Below are positions 42,254 to 51,194 of a DNA stretch of 64,000 nucleotides, piece after piece (position 1 is the first letter of the stretch; each line of letters begins with the position of its first letter). The DNA is taken from positions 1-64,000 of the forward strand of contig JAYPPR010000005.1 of assembly GCA_038131595.1 (NCBI GenBank), read 5' to 3'. Position numbers and translations under genes: made by a program. The notes beneath the pieces are model-generated. The model made no database searches, had not been told where the DNA came from, and was given only the letters and a program-made list of their open reading frames with translations. The DNA is from UBA9926 sp038131595. GTDB taxonomy: Bacteria > Pseudomonadota > Gammaproteobacteria > Pseudomonadales > Azotimanducaceae.

Positions 42254-43134
42254 TCAGCGCGATGCTCACGTTAGGCGGTATCTCCGCCCTTGGCATTGCC
42301 ATGCTTCTATGGGCGGATCGCCGATACCCTGAAGACCGGGACAGTTTGCCGGCGATCATTGATCAGTTACTTCCCCAAACACAGTGTGCCCAGTGCGGTT
42401 ATGGCGGGTGCCGACCTTATGCCGAGGCCATCGCTGAAGGCGCACCCATCAATCTTTGTCCACCGGGCGGCGAGGCTTTGATCAAGCAACTCAGTCATCA
42501 ACTCAACCGACCCGAATTGCCGCTATCTGCCGAGGTTCCAGCCACAGTGCCTAAACAGATTGCGCGTATCGATGAATCCCAATGCATCGGATGCACGCTT
42601 TGCATCCCCGCCTGCCCGGTCGATGCCATCGTTGGCGCACAGCAATTCACACACACCATTATCGAGTCTGAATGCACAGGATGTGAATTGTGTCTGCCGC
42701 CTTGTCCAGTGGACTGCATAGCACTCATCCCCGTCGCCGAGTTGGATACTGCGCCTTTGCCACCAAAACCCCACGCACCTTGCATACGGTGTGGCGAGTG
42801 CGAACTCCACTGCCCGAAATCCCTGGCGCCGCAGATGCTGCTCCTTCAACGCGATCAAGAAACGGTTGCAAAAGACTGGAATTTAGGTGCCTGCATCGAG
42901 TGTCGATGGTGTGACCGGGTGTGTCCAGCGGATATCCCTTTGACGGACATATTCAAGTGGATGAAGCACGAGGATCAAATACGAGCCACCCAGGCCGCTG
43001 AGGCACAACATGCGCTTCATCGATACGAGCGACATGAGCAGCGCGCCGCAAGCAAGCGCACAGAAATCAAAACCCGGCCTAAACAAAGCGATGCAAGTGC
43101 GCTCCTCGAACGAATCAAGGCAGGTCCACAATGA
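42250..43134 (+). CDS. rsxB: RsxB fused to the C-terminal ferredoxin module of RsxC
   Basis: A 294-aa iron-sulfur protein. Domains in order: N-terminal membrane helix (about 3-21); RnfB-type cluster domain with Cys46, Cys49, Cys54 and Cys70; two 4Fe-4S ferredoxin motifs (Cys112-115-118-122 and Cys142-145-148-152); then a second pair, CIRCGECELHCPKS (178-191) and CIECRWCDRVCPADIP (215-230), followed by a charged helical tail. The last part matches the C-terminal ferredoxin region and helical tail of RsxC, not RsxB, which normally ends near residue 190. No separate rsxC exists in the operon: this gene overlaps rsxA and rsxD by 4 nt each. The RsxC NADH/FMN and SLBB domains are missing. Confidence 0.9.
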   Translation: MISAMLTLGGISALGIAMLLWADRRYPEDRDSLPAIIDQLLPQTQCAQCGYGGCRPYAEAIAEGAPINLCPPGGEALIKQLSHQLNRPELPLSAEVPATVPKQIARIDESQCIGCTLCIPACPVDAIVGAQQFTHTIIESECTGCELCLPPCPVDCIALIPVAELDTAPLPPKPHAPCIRCGECELHCPKSLAPQMLLLQRDQETVAKDWNLGACIECRWCDRVCPADIPLTDIFKWMKHEDQIRATQAAEAQHALHRYERHEQRAASKRTEIKTRPKQSDASALLERIKAGPQ

Positions 43135-44084
43135 CCACCGCGAGGCTGATGCAGATAACGCTCCTAGCCCTTACCCCGGGCGCTCTCGCCATGACCTTCT
43201 GGTGGGGTCCTGGCGTCCTAGTGAACTTAATCGTTGCGGCAACCCTCTGCGCACTCCTTGAGCGAGGTTACGCCAAACTTCGACGGCTTCCGATGCCCTC
43301 CGGCGGATACGGGGCTGCCATTCTTGCTGGTTGCTTGCTTGCCCTTTGCCTACCGCCCTATGTCCCCATCAACGTACTCATCATAGGTGTGATCGCCGGG
43401 CTCGTTTTGGGCAAGTATGTTTATGGCGGGCTAGGCAATAATCCGTTCAACCCAGCATTAGTGGGTTACTGTTTCATCATGATTTCTTTTCCCGCGGAGC
43501 TAACGTTCTGGATGCATCCAACGGATAGTCATTGGGACTGGCAGTCAGTGCTCGCGGCGAAGATGTTTGCCAGCACGGTAGATGGCTATTCCGGCGCGAC
43601 ACTGCTTGACGCGTTTAGGCACCGTGGCGCGCTGACCGTCGAGGAAATGCTCGAAACCACCTCTTTAATTGATCGACCGCACACATTGATCAATGTGGGT
43701 TTCCTAGCGGGAGGCCTCGTCCTGCTCGCGCTGCGAATCATCCGCTACCAGGCGCCTCTCGGATTCCTGCTCGGCCTCGCGCTGCCCGCCTTGTTATTCT
43801 TTGATTCAGGAAGCTCCCAAAGCCTTGGCTCGCCGATTTTTCACTTGCTCTCAGGCGGCACCATGCTAGCCGCGTTTTTTATCGTTACCGACCCGGTCAG
43901 TGGCCCTGATCGGCCGCACAGTCAGTTTTGGTTCGGACTCATCGCGGGCGGTCTCACGTTTTTACTGCGGAGCTACTCGGCCTATCCAGATGGAATCGCC
44001 TTCGCCATCTTGATCGCTAACATCTTTGGTCCCCTTCTCGACACCCTGCTCGGTAAACCGCATCGCAGCGAGGCATCGACATGA
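43131..44084 (+). CDS. rsxD: Electron transport complex subunit RsxD
   Basis: Flavin-carrying membrane subunit, 317 aa (somewhat shorter than E. coli RsxD, about 350). The covalent FMN motif SGAT lies at residues 154-157 (TVDGYSGATLLDAFR). The LGNNPFNPALVGYCFI segment and several hydrophobic helices are typical. It directly follows the RsxB/C fusion with an ATGA overlap, and overlaps rsxG. Confidence 0.94.
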   Translation: MTTARLMQITLLALTPGALAMTFWWGPGVLVNLIVAATLCALLERGYAKLRRLPMPSGGYGAAILAGCLLALCLPPYVPINVLIIGVIAGLVLGKYVYGGLGNNPFNPALVGYCFIMISFPAELTFWMHPTDSHWDWQSVLAAKMFASTVDGYSGATLLDAFRHRGALTVEEMLETTSLIDRPHTLINVGFLAGGLVLLALRIIRYQAPLGFLLGLALPALLFFDSGSSQSLGSPIFHLLSGGTMLAAFFIVTDPVSGPDRPHSQFWFGLIAGGLTFLLRSYSAYPDGIAFAILIANIFGPLLDTLLGKPHRSEAST

Positions 44085-44641
44085 AACAGATTGCCGCGCT
44101 AACGATGGTGAGTCTTATCCTAGGTCTCGGGATCTCGGCGCTCGACCAATGGACCGCACCAGACATTGCTCAGAGTCGGGAGGAGGTTAGACGGGAAGCG
44201 ATTCAGAGAGTTTTACCCTCTGACGCTGAAACCATCATGGTGCTCCAGCCAGCGCCCTCAGCAGACCAGCCGATTTACCGTTCTAGCCTTGCTGGCAAGG
44301 AAACCGGCTTTGTCTATGGTATCGCTACTAACGAGGGCTACAACGGTACGATTCGCGCATGGCTAGCCATTAGCTCCGAGGGAATCATCCGAGGTATCCG
44401 AACATTTACCCATCAAGAGACTCCCGGCATCGGACACATCGTTGAAGCGGGGGAGCCGTTTGTGTCTCAATTCGAAGGATTATCCATTTTGGGCAATGAG
44501 ATTGAGCTCCGTGAAGACGGTGGTGGCATCGATGCGGTCACCGGCGCGACCATTACATCAAGGGCAATGGTAGACGCGTTAATCAAGGCCCGCCCCATGG
44601 TCAATGCGCTGCTTGAGCGCGAGAAGGGGCCCAACGCATGA
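44081..44641 (+). CDS. rsxG: Electron transport complex subunit RsxG
   Basis: Periplasmic-facing flavoprotein subunit with one N-terminal helix, 186 aa. The covalent FMN motif TGATIT is at residues 154-159 in DAVTGATITSRAMVDA. GYNGTIRAWLAIS and THQETPGIGHIV are family hallmarks. ATGA overlaps join it to rsxD and rsxE. Confidence 0.94.
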   Translation: MKQIAALTMVSLILGLGISALDQWTAPDIAQSREEVRREAIQRVLPSDAETIMVLQPAPSADQPIYRSSLAGKETGFVYGIATNEGYNGTIRAWLAISSEGIIRGIRTFTHQETPGIGHIVEAGEPFVSQFEGLSILGNEIELREDGGGIDAVTGATITSRAMVDALIKARPMVNALLEREKGPNA

Positions 44642-45303
44642 CCCAGATACCATCATTGCGTGAGGCGCTGTGGCACAACAATCCTGCGCTCATCCAACTG
44701 CTAGGGCTCTGTCCTCTCCTTGCTGTGAGTCAATACGCGGTCACGGCAATCACGCTGGGCCTGATCAGCCTGGTGGTGATGACCCTCTCTAATCTGATCA
44801 TTAGTCTCCTACGGCCGCTTATGTTCGAACTCATTCGCCTACCCCTCCAGATCATGGTCATCGCCTCGCTGGTTACCGCAGCAGACTTGCTGCTACAGGC
44901 GTTCTATTTTGAGCTTCATCAACGCATCGGGCTCTTTGTTGCGCTCATCGTGACGAACTGCGCGATTCTTGGCCGCGCTGAACTGTTTGCCCGCAGATCC
45001 TCGGCGCCGAAGGCGCTCATCGATGGCTGGTTCATGGGGCTCGGCTTTTTCTGGGTCATTGCCGTGATGGGAATGGCACGGGAAATCCTGGGTAAAGGAA
45101 CTATTTTTGCGGAGGCCGGCAGGCTTACCGGTCTTGATATTCCGAATTCCGGCATCCAGATCACCTCCTTCTCCATTCAGCTGGTGTCATTTGCGCCCGG
45201 CGCTTTTTTCATTTTTGCTTTGATGATTGCTGCAAAGAATTACTTGGACCTACGCCATGAACAAAGACAAGAGAATTCAGTTTCTCAGCCAACTGAGGGC
45301 TGA
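44638..45303 (+). CDS. rsxE: Electron transport complex subunit RsxE
   Basis: Membrane subunit homologous to RsxA, 221 aa with about six helices. It shows the inverted-topology counterpart motifs NNPALIQLLGLCPLLAVSQY and GLFVALIVTNCAILGRAELFA, whose cysteines pair with those of RsxA around a membrane iron-sulfur cluster. Its 3' end overlaps nth by 47 nt. Confidence 0.94.
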   Translation: MTQIPSLREALWHNNPALIQLLGLCPLLAVSQYAVTAITLGLISLVVMTLSNLIISLLRPLMFELIRLPLQIMVIASLVTAADLLLQAFYFELHQRIGLFVALIVTNCAILGRAELFARRSSAPKALIDGWFMGLGFFWVIAVMGMAREILGKGTIFAEAGRLTGLDIPNSGIQITSFSIQLVSFAPGAFFIFALMIAAKNYLDLRHEQRQENSVSQPTEG

Positions 45304-45916
45304 GAACCCTAATCCAACGACCGAGCTGAATTTTGCCAACGCGTTTGAACTGCTGATTGCTGTGATGCTCTCGGCTCAGTCGACCGATGTCGGGGTCAAC
45401 AAAGCCACCGCTAAACTTTTCCCCGTCGCCAACACCCCGCAATCCATTCTTGACTTAGGACTAGTAGGACTAAAGGAATACATCAAGACGATCGGCCTAT
45501 TTAACAGCAAGGCCAAACACATCTTGGCGACCTGCAAAATTCTTCTCGATGAGCATGACGGCGAGGTGCCACAGACCCGCGCGGCACTTGAGGCGTTGCC
45601 CGGCGTTGGGCGCAAGACGGCCAATGTGGTTTTAAATACTGCCTTCGGGCAACCCACGATGGCGGTCGATACCCATATCTACCGGGTCTCTAACCGGACA
45701 GGTTTCGCCAAAGGCAAGACAGTGCTTGCCGTGGAGAAAAAACTGATGAAGGTCATCCCCGACGAATTCATGGTCGATGCTCATCACTGGCTGATTCTGC
45801 ATGGGCGCTACACCTGTCGAGCACGCAACCCCAAGTGCTGGGCGTGTTCAGTGTTCGACGTGTGCGATTACCGCGGCAAACAAAAACAAGCCGACAAGGG
45901 CCTCGATACAGAATGA
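45257..45916 (+). CDS. nth: Endonuclease III
   Basis: Base-excision DNA glycosylase/AP lyase for oxidised pyrimidines. The 219-aa product has the helix-hairpin-helix LEALPGVGRKTANVVLNTAFG with the catalytic Lys, the catalytic Asp in MAVDTHIYRVSNR, and the [4Fe-4S] ligands C-x6-C-x2-C-x5-C (CRARNPKCWACSVFDVC). ATG at 45257 (MNKDKRIQFLSQLRAENPNPTTELNF) equals the E. coli start and lies inside rsxE. rsx-nth linkage is common in gammaproteobacteria. Confidence 0.96.
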   Translation: MNKDKRIQFLSQLRAENPNPTTELNFANAFELLIAVMLSAQSTDVGVNKATAKLFPVANTPQSILDLGLVGLKEYIKTIGLFNSKAKHILATCKILLDEHDGEVPQTRAALEALPGVGRKTANVVLNTAFGQPTMAVDTHIYRVSNRTGFAKGKTVLAVEKKLMKVIPDEFMVDAHHWLILHGRYTCRARNPKCWACSVFDVCDYRGKQKQADKGLDTE

Positions 45917-45917
45917 G

Positions 45918-47135
45918 CTACCGATTTCGGCGACGCTGATCCACTTTTAGGCGAAGCGCGTTCAGTCGAATGAACCCTTCAGCGTCTTTTTGATCATAAG
46001 CGCCGGCATCATCCTCAAACGTCACAAGGTTGCCGTCGTAAAGGGTATTACTTCCCGCCTCCCGCCCGACGACGGTGACCGATCCTTTATATAGCTTTAA
46101 TTGGACTCGACCCGTCACTGCATCTTGAGATTGATCAATCAATGCTTGGAGTGCCCTTCGTTCTGGGCTCCACCAGTAACCGTTATAAATCAACTTGGCG
46201 TACCGCGGCATCAACTCGTCCTTGAGATGCCCAAGTTCGCGATCGAGCGTGATTGATTCAATGGCGCGATGGGCTTTCAGCAATACGGTGCCGCCTGGCG
46301 TCTCGTAGCAGCCTCTGGCTTTCATGCCGACATAACGATTCTCAACGATATCGACTCGACCCACCCCGTGCCGTCCCGCAACCTGATTAAGATGCGCAAG
46401 CAAGGCAGCCGGCGTCATAGCATTGCCATCTACAGCAACCGGGTCACCCTCAACGAAGTCAATAGATACAAGCTGCGCCTCATCGGGAGCCTGTTCGGGC
46501 GAGGTTGTCCAGAGCCACATCGGCGCAGCCGGCTCCACATTGGGGTCCTCCAATTCGCCCCCTTCATAAGAGATATGCAGAAGGTTTGCATCCATCGAAT
46601 AAGGCGATTTTTCTCCATCTCGCTTTTGCTCCACCTGGATTTGATGTTGCTCGCAAAATGCCATCAACGCCTCGCGAGAGTGCAAATCCCAAGTCCGCCA
46701 GGGTGCGATGACCTGAATGGATGGATCGAGCGCCGCAACGCCTAACTCAAACCGCACCTGATCATTGCCCTTGCCTGTTGCGCCATGGGCGACAGCATCA
46801 CTACCGGTCTCTTGAGCGACTTCGACTAATCGTTTGGCAATGAGTGGGCGCGCAATGCTGGTACCGAGCAAGTACTCCCCCTCATAGAGGGTATTGGCCC
46901 GAAACATGGGGAAAACGAAATCGCGCACAAATTCCTCACGAACATCATCGATGACAATTTCTTTCACACCCATTTGCGTGGCTTTAACGCGCGCCGGCTC
47001 AAGTTCTTCGCCCTGCCCGAGATCCGCCGTGTAAGTCACGACTTCACACCCATAGGTTTCTTGTAGCCAGCGGAGAATGACTGATGTATCGAGACCACCT
47101 GAGTAGGCGAGCACGACTTTTTTTATCTCGGACAT
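45918..47135 (-). CDS. argG: Argininosuccinate synthase
   Basis: Joins citrulline and aspartate, using ATP, in arginine synthesis. The 405-aa product has the PP-loop VVLAYSGGLDTSVILRWLQ, HGATGKGNDQVRFELG, and the C-terminal tetramerisation helix. It is of the shorter (about 400 aa) type. Its stop is 1 bp from the nth stop on the other strand; the start faces pyrC across an 89-bp divergent spacer with GGAGG just before the ATG. Confidence 0.96.
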   Translation of the reverse strand: MSEIKKVVLAYSGGLDTSVILRWLQETYGCEVVTYTADLGQGEELEPARVKATQMGVKEIVIDDVREEFVRDFVFPMFRANTLYEGEYLLGTSIARPLIAKRLVEVAQETGSDAVAHGATGKGNDQVRFELGVAALDPSIQVIAPWRTWDLHSREALMAFCEQHQIQVEQKRDGEKSPYSMDANLLHISYEGGELEDPNVEPAAPMWLWTTSPEQAPDEAQLVSIDFVEGDPVAVDGNAMTPAALLAHLNQVAGRHGVGRVDIVENRYVGMKARGCYETPGGTVLLKAHRAIESITLDRELGHLKDELMPRYAKLIYNGYWWSPERRALQALIDQSQDAVTGRVQLKLYKGSVTVVGREAGSNTLYDGNLVTFEDDAGAYDQKDAEGFIRLNALRLKVDQRRRNR

Positions 47136-47224
47136 AATAAAGGGACCTCCTTCGAAGCGGCGGTATGGTAAACGTTTGCCGCACCGGACACCAGTTTCAC
47201 CAGCCCAAATGCTACAATGGCGCT

Positions 47225-48271
47225 ATGGACCACCTCACTATTACTCGCCCCGATGACTGGCATATTCACCTCCGAGATGAGGCCGCGCTACCGACGACGG
47301 TTAGGGATGTTGGTCGAGTCTTCAAGCGAGCCATCGTCATGCCTAACTTGGTGCCCCCGGTCACCAGCGCCGAAGCGGTGAACGCGTACCGAGAGAGAAT
47401 TATCGCGGCAAGGCCGGAGGACAACCCTTTTGAGCCGCTCATGACGCTCTACCTCACCGATCAATTGACTCCCGCAGACATCGAGCGCGCGATTGATGAG
47501 GGTCATATAACGGCCTGCAAGCTTTATCCCGCCGGTGCGACCACCAACTCAGATGCCGGGGTTACGTCAATCGCTAATCTCGACCCGCTCTTTGCCTGCC
47601 TGGAAGCGAGAGGCATCCCGCTCCTCATTCACGGCGAAGTCACCGACACCGAGATCGATGTGTTTGACCGAGAGCGCGCATTTATCGACACCGAACTCAC
47701 GCGAATCACAGAGCACTTCCCCAACCTCAAGGTAGTATTCGAACATATCACCACCGCCGATGCGGTCCAGTTCGTCAAAGAGGCCGGGGCCAATGTTGCT
47801 GCGACCATTACCGCGCACCACTTGCTGTATAACCGGACCCACATGCTAGGTCATGGCATGAAGCCCATGCTGTTTTGTTTACCGATCCTGAAACGCGATG
47901 TGCACCAACAAGCACTGATTGCCGCAGCAACGTCAGGGGATCCTTCCTTTTTCTTGGGCACCGACTCTGCGCCTCATCCCCAAGACGCCAAAGAGAATAT
48001 CTGCGGCTGCGCAGCAGGCTGCTACACAGCCCACGCGGCCATTGAATTGTATGCCGAAGTCTTCGATCAAGCGGGGTCGCTCGATCGCCTGGAAGGATTT
48101 GCCAGCCATTTCGGTCCGGACTTTTATGGACTGCCGCGCAATGAAGACACCATCACGCTGAGTCGGGAATCCTGGCAGCCTGATGAGACCTTAGATATGG
48201 GCGGCGCGCCCCTCAAACCACTTCGTGGTGGCGAGTGGGTCTCTTGGCGCGTAACATCAGGCGCATATTAA
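47225..48271 (+). CDS. pyrC: Dihydroorotase
   Basis: Zinc enzyme cyclising carbamoyl aspartate to dihydroorotate in pyrimidine synthesis. The 348-aa product has the metal motif DDWHIHLRD, the carbamylated lysine in CKLYPAGATTNSDAGV, FEHITTADAV and GTDSAPHPQDAKE, all as in the class II PyrC of E. coli. ATG 47225 is used; an upstream in-frame ATG would add 20 unrelated residues. Its stop overlaps the rnt start (TAATG). Confidence 0.96.
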   Translation: MDHLTITRPDDWHIHLRDEAALPTTVRDVGRVFKRAIVMPNLVPPVTSAEAVNAYRERIIAARPEDNPFEPLMTLYLTDQLTPADIERAIDEGHITACKLYPAGATTNSDAGVTSIANLDPLFACLEARGIPLLIHGEVTDTEIDVFDRERAFIDTELTRITEHFPNLKVVFEHITTADAVQFVKEAGANVAATITAHHLLYNRTHMLGHGMKPMLFCLPILKRDVHQQALIAAATSGDPSFFLGTDSAPHPQDAKENICGCAAGCYTAHAAIELYAEVFDQAGSLDRLEGFASHFGPDFYGLPRNEDTITLSRESWQPDETLDMGGAPLKPLRGGEWVSWRVTSGAY

Positions 48272-48903
48272 TGAGCGATGAGAAAGCGCCCATCGCGCAT
48301 CGCTTTCGGGGATTTCTACCCGTGGTGGTTGACCTCGAAACCGGGGGGTTTAATGCCCAAACTGACGCCATCCTCGAGATTGGCGCAGTCATCATGCAGT
48401 TCGATGAGAAAGGGACGCTCCGATCCGGCGAACAAATTTTCCATAACGTTGACCCGTTTCCTGGCGCGAACGTTGAGCCGTCGGCGCTCGAGTTCACAGG
48501 GATTAAGATCGACAACCCGCTGCGCGGAGCGATTGGCGAGGGTGAGGCACTGCGAGATGTATTCGGCATCGTTCGGCGAGAGCTCAAACGCACCGGCTGT
48601 CACCGAGCCGTACTCGTTGGCCATAACGCTTCTTTTGACCTTGGTTTTTTGAATGCCGCGGTCGAAAGAAACAAAATCAAGCGCAATCCGTTCCATCCAT
48701 TTTCGAGCTTCGATACGGCAACGCTGGCAGGCGTTGCGTTCGGGCAAACTGTCCTCGCACGCGCTTGTGAAGCTGCAGGGATTGCTTTCGATGCAGCCGA
48801 GGCTCACTCAGCACTGTACGACTGCGAGAAAACGGCGCAGCTCTTTGCGGATGTGGTTAATCGCTGGCCTTTCCCAAAAGATCTCATCTCAGCAGAACGC
48901 TAA
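48271..48903 (+). CDS. rnt: Ribonuclease T
   Basis: DEDD-family 3'-5' exoribonuclease that trims tRNA and other stable RNA ends. The 210-aa product has ExoI VVDLETGGFNAQTDAILEIGAV, ExoII GHNASFDLGFLNAAVERN and ExoIII with the general-base His (AEAHSALYDCEKTAQLF). ATG 48271 overlaps the last base of pyrC; pyrC-rnt adjacency is known in Pseudomonas. Confidence 0.95.
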   Translation: MSDEKAPIAHRFRGFLPVVVDLETGGFNAQTDAILEIGAVIMQFDEKGTLRSGEQIFHNVDPFPGANVEPSALEFTGIKIDNPLRGAIGEGEALRDVFGIVRRELKRTGCHRAVLVGHNASFDLGFLNAAVERNKIKRNPFHPFSSFDTATLAGVAFGQTVLARACEAAGIAFDAAEAHSALYDCEKTAQLFADVVNRWPFPKDLISAER

Positions 48904-49137
48904 CCCCTCGTCCTTGTCGGGCACAACGCGCCAGCTCAACATTCCAGTTCTTCAACTTCTACGACTCACCATTGCATGAATGGTGGTTCTGCTTGATTAC
49001 GGATCGATTGCTGATAGATCACATGACCGCTAGATGGCTCTAAAGGTGGCCGGACCGGTCTGGATGCCCCCCGCTTGCGCTGAATGCAACCGTCTTTTTT
49101 AACGAGCGAATGCTCGAGATTAACAAGCGAGTGGTTA

Positions 49138-49164
49138 GGTCAGTGGCTGACCTGCTTTTCTATT
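49138..49164 (+). terminator. Possible terminator after rnt
   Basis: A perfect hairpin, GGTCAG-TGG-CTGACC (49138-49152), is followed by a T-rich stretch (TGCTTTTCTATT). The T tract is interrupted and it lies 235 bp beyond rnt, overlapping the 3' end of grxD, so it may instead cap the grxD transcript from the other side. Confidence 0.35.
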
Positions 49165-49489
49165 CAGCCGCCTCTTCGGGAACCTCATTGATCAAGGTCT
49201 GAAGCTCTCCGCTCTGGTACATCTCCGTGATGATGTCACAGCCGCCAACTAACTCGCCCTGAACGAATAACTGAGGGAAGGTTGGCCACTCTGAATATTG
49301 GGGGAGCTGGGCTCTGATCTCAGGGTTCGAGAGAATATCGATGAATGCGAAGGGCTTTCCGCAGGCCATCAATGCTTGGGATGCTTGCGCAGAGAAACCA
49401 CAGCGCGGCTGGTCAGGTGAACCTTTCATATAGATCAAGATCGGGTGATCCGCTATCTGCTGGGCAATCTGGTCTTGAATGTCTGTCAC
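49160..49489 (-). CDS. grxD: Monothiol glutaredoxin Grx4 family
   Basis: Monothiol glutaredoxin that binds and transfers [2Fe-2S] clusters with glutathione. The 109-aa product has the CGFS active site in MKGSPDQPRCGFSAQASQAL and the conserved WPTFPQLFVQGELVGGCDIITEMYQSGEL. The start is GTG at 49489 (VTDIQDQIAQQI): GGAG lies 8 nt upstream and the length then matches E. coli GrxD. The frame is open further upstream, but without homology. Confidence 0.93.
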   Translation of the reverse strand: MTDIQDQIAQQIADHPILIYMKGSPDQPRCGFSAQASQALMACGKPFAFIDILSNPEIRAQLPQYSEWPTFPQLFVQGELVGGCDIITEMYQSGELQTLINEVPEEAAE

Positions 49490-49538
49490 TGGGTTCACTC
49501 CGGCTGTCTCGTGCTTGTCTGGGTAAGTGTATCCTCTT

Positions 49539-51134
49539 TTACTCCTCAACGTCAGGCGCCGGATCACCGATGGGGTGACCCCAACCCCCTCCCCCAGGCG
49601 TTTCGATCCGCAGCACCTGCCCTGCGTGCACGGTCAGCATCGCTTTACCACCCAGCGCTTGACCATCTAACCAATTGGCACCCGATGCGCCAGCTTGTCC
49701 ACCCGCTAGTCCCCAGGGCATCTGCGCTCTGCGCTCCGTGAGGAGCGTCACCTCAGCCTGTTCGAGGAATCTAAATTCCCGGGTCAAACCGTCACCACCG
49801 CGGTTGCGCCCCTCGCCTCCCGAGCCCTCGCGGCGCTGATATCGTTCAATTCGAAGCGGATAATTCATTTCCACAACTTCGGCCGGCGTATTGAGCGTAT
49901 TGGTCATGTGCACCTGAACGCAGTGGGCACCATCGGCAGCCGCGCTCGCACCGGCGCCTCCGCCGAGCGTTTCGTAATAATCCCAACCACCTTCACCCCG
50001 CTTACCCATCGCGATATTGTTCATCGTGCCCTGACTGGCCGCGGGAATGTGGTCGGGTAGCGCTTTGGCAAGGGCCCCAAAGATCACGTCTACGATGCGC
50101 ATTGACGTTTCCACATTGCCGGCAGCGGTCGCGCTCGGGCGAGACGCGTGCACCAGCGACCCTGGCTCCGCCTTGATTGTGATCGCCTCAAATACGCCTG
50201 CACACGCGGGTGTTTCCTCCGCCATGAGGCAGCGGATGGCGTAAAAGACGGCGGCGGCGGTAACAGGCAGCGGGCAATTGATATTGCCAGTAACCGCCTG
50301 ACTCGTGCCCGCGAAATCAACCATGACCGCTTCATCTTGCACCACGACCTTGCACTGAATGCGGATTCGCTCATTACCAAACCCGTCATCATCCATGACA
50401 TCAGCAAACGTGTACTCGCCGTTGGCTAGGCGCCTTAAGCCTGCGCTCGCCATCGCCCTACCATAATCATTCAATTCATCCAGGATGATGCCAATGGGTT
50501 GTCCGTCCAGTATCGACGCTATCCTCGCCGCGCCCGTCAAATTCGCGCTTCGCTGTGCCGCCAGATCTGCAGCTGTGAACTGCCCAACCGCGTCGCAAAG
50601 CGACTGGTAAAACGCCTCATCACGCACGGAGTGGTCGTATAGTTTTCTTGGCGAAATCAGAAAGCCTTCTTCATCGATATGAGAGGCAAGCGGCATCGAA
50701 CCGGGCGCATCTGCACCAATCGACGCGTGGTGCGCTCGATTGGCAACAAACCCAACGTGCTGTCCTGCGACAAAAAATGGCTGTACCAGCGTTACATCGG
50801 GGAGATGGGTCCCTCCCAAAAAAGGATCATTGAAAACCACTTGATCCCCTGGGCGCCATTCAAATTGGTTAACGATGTCTCGCATCGCGAACGCCATACT
50901 GCCCAGATGGACCGGAACATGCGCCGCCTGAGCAAAGAGCGCTCCTGTGCGATCAAACAGCGCGCAAGAAAAATCCAATCGATCTTTGATGTTTGGAGAG
51001 CACGCTGTGGCACTGAGCACGGAAGCCATTTCGTCACAGACTGCACTAAAGCGAGCCACCATCAGACTCAGCATGATCGGGGAAAGCGTCTGCTGCTGAT
51101 CCGCTTTCGAGCTCGTATTGTTCTGGTTTATCAT
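49539..51134 (-). CDS. Hydantoinase B / oxoprolinase family protein
   Basis: Subunit B type of ATP-dependent N-methylhydantoinase/5-oxoprolinase enzymes, 531 aa. Diagnostic stretches are LSPIMLSLMVARFSAVCDEMASVL near the start, HASIGADAPGSMPLASHIDEEGF, NINCPLPVTAAAVFYAIRCL and the closing ETPGGGGWGHP. The catalytic partner HyuA, usually adjacent, is absent from the window. ATG 51134 has AAAGGAG at good spacing. Substrate cannot be told from sequence. It is divergent from an aminotransferase gene. Confidence 0.87.
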   Translation of the reverse strand: MINQNNTSSKADQQQTLSPIMLSLMVARFSAVCDEMASVLSATACSPNIKDRLDFSCALFDRTGALFAQAAHVPVHLGSMAFAMRDIVNQFEWRPGDQVVFNDPFLGGTHLPDVTLVQPFFVAGQHVGFVANRAHHASIGADAPGSMPLASHIDEEGFLISPRKLYDHSVRDEAFYQSLCDAVGQFTAADLAAQRSANLTGAARIASILDGQPIGIILDELNDYGRAMASAGLRRLANGEYTFADVMDDDGFGNERIRIQCKVVVQDEAVMVDFAGTSQAVTGNINCPLPVTAAAVFYAIRCLMAEETPACAGVFEAITIKAEPGSLVHASRPSATAAGNVETSMRIVDVIFGALAKALPDHIPAASQGTMNNIAMGKRGEGGWDYYETLGGGAGASAAADGAHCVQVHMTNTLNTPAEVVEMNYPLRIERYQRREGSGGEGRNRGGDGLTREFRFLEQAEVTLLTERRAQMPWGLAGGQAGASGANWLDGQALGGKAMLTVHAGQVLRIETPGGGGWGHPIGDPAPDVEE

Positions 51135-51194
51135 TTGCTCCTTTGCTGTACCGGTTCCAACACTCAGAACCGCACAACCTGTAGGACGATCATC

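Noticed and set aside
42250..43134. Assembly gap that removed rsxC
   Set aside because: Both borders are exact 4-nt ATGA overlaps and the reading frame continues from RsxB into the RsxC-like module without interruption; a gap would have to fall precisely in frame.
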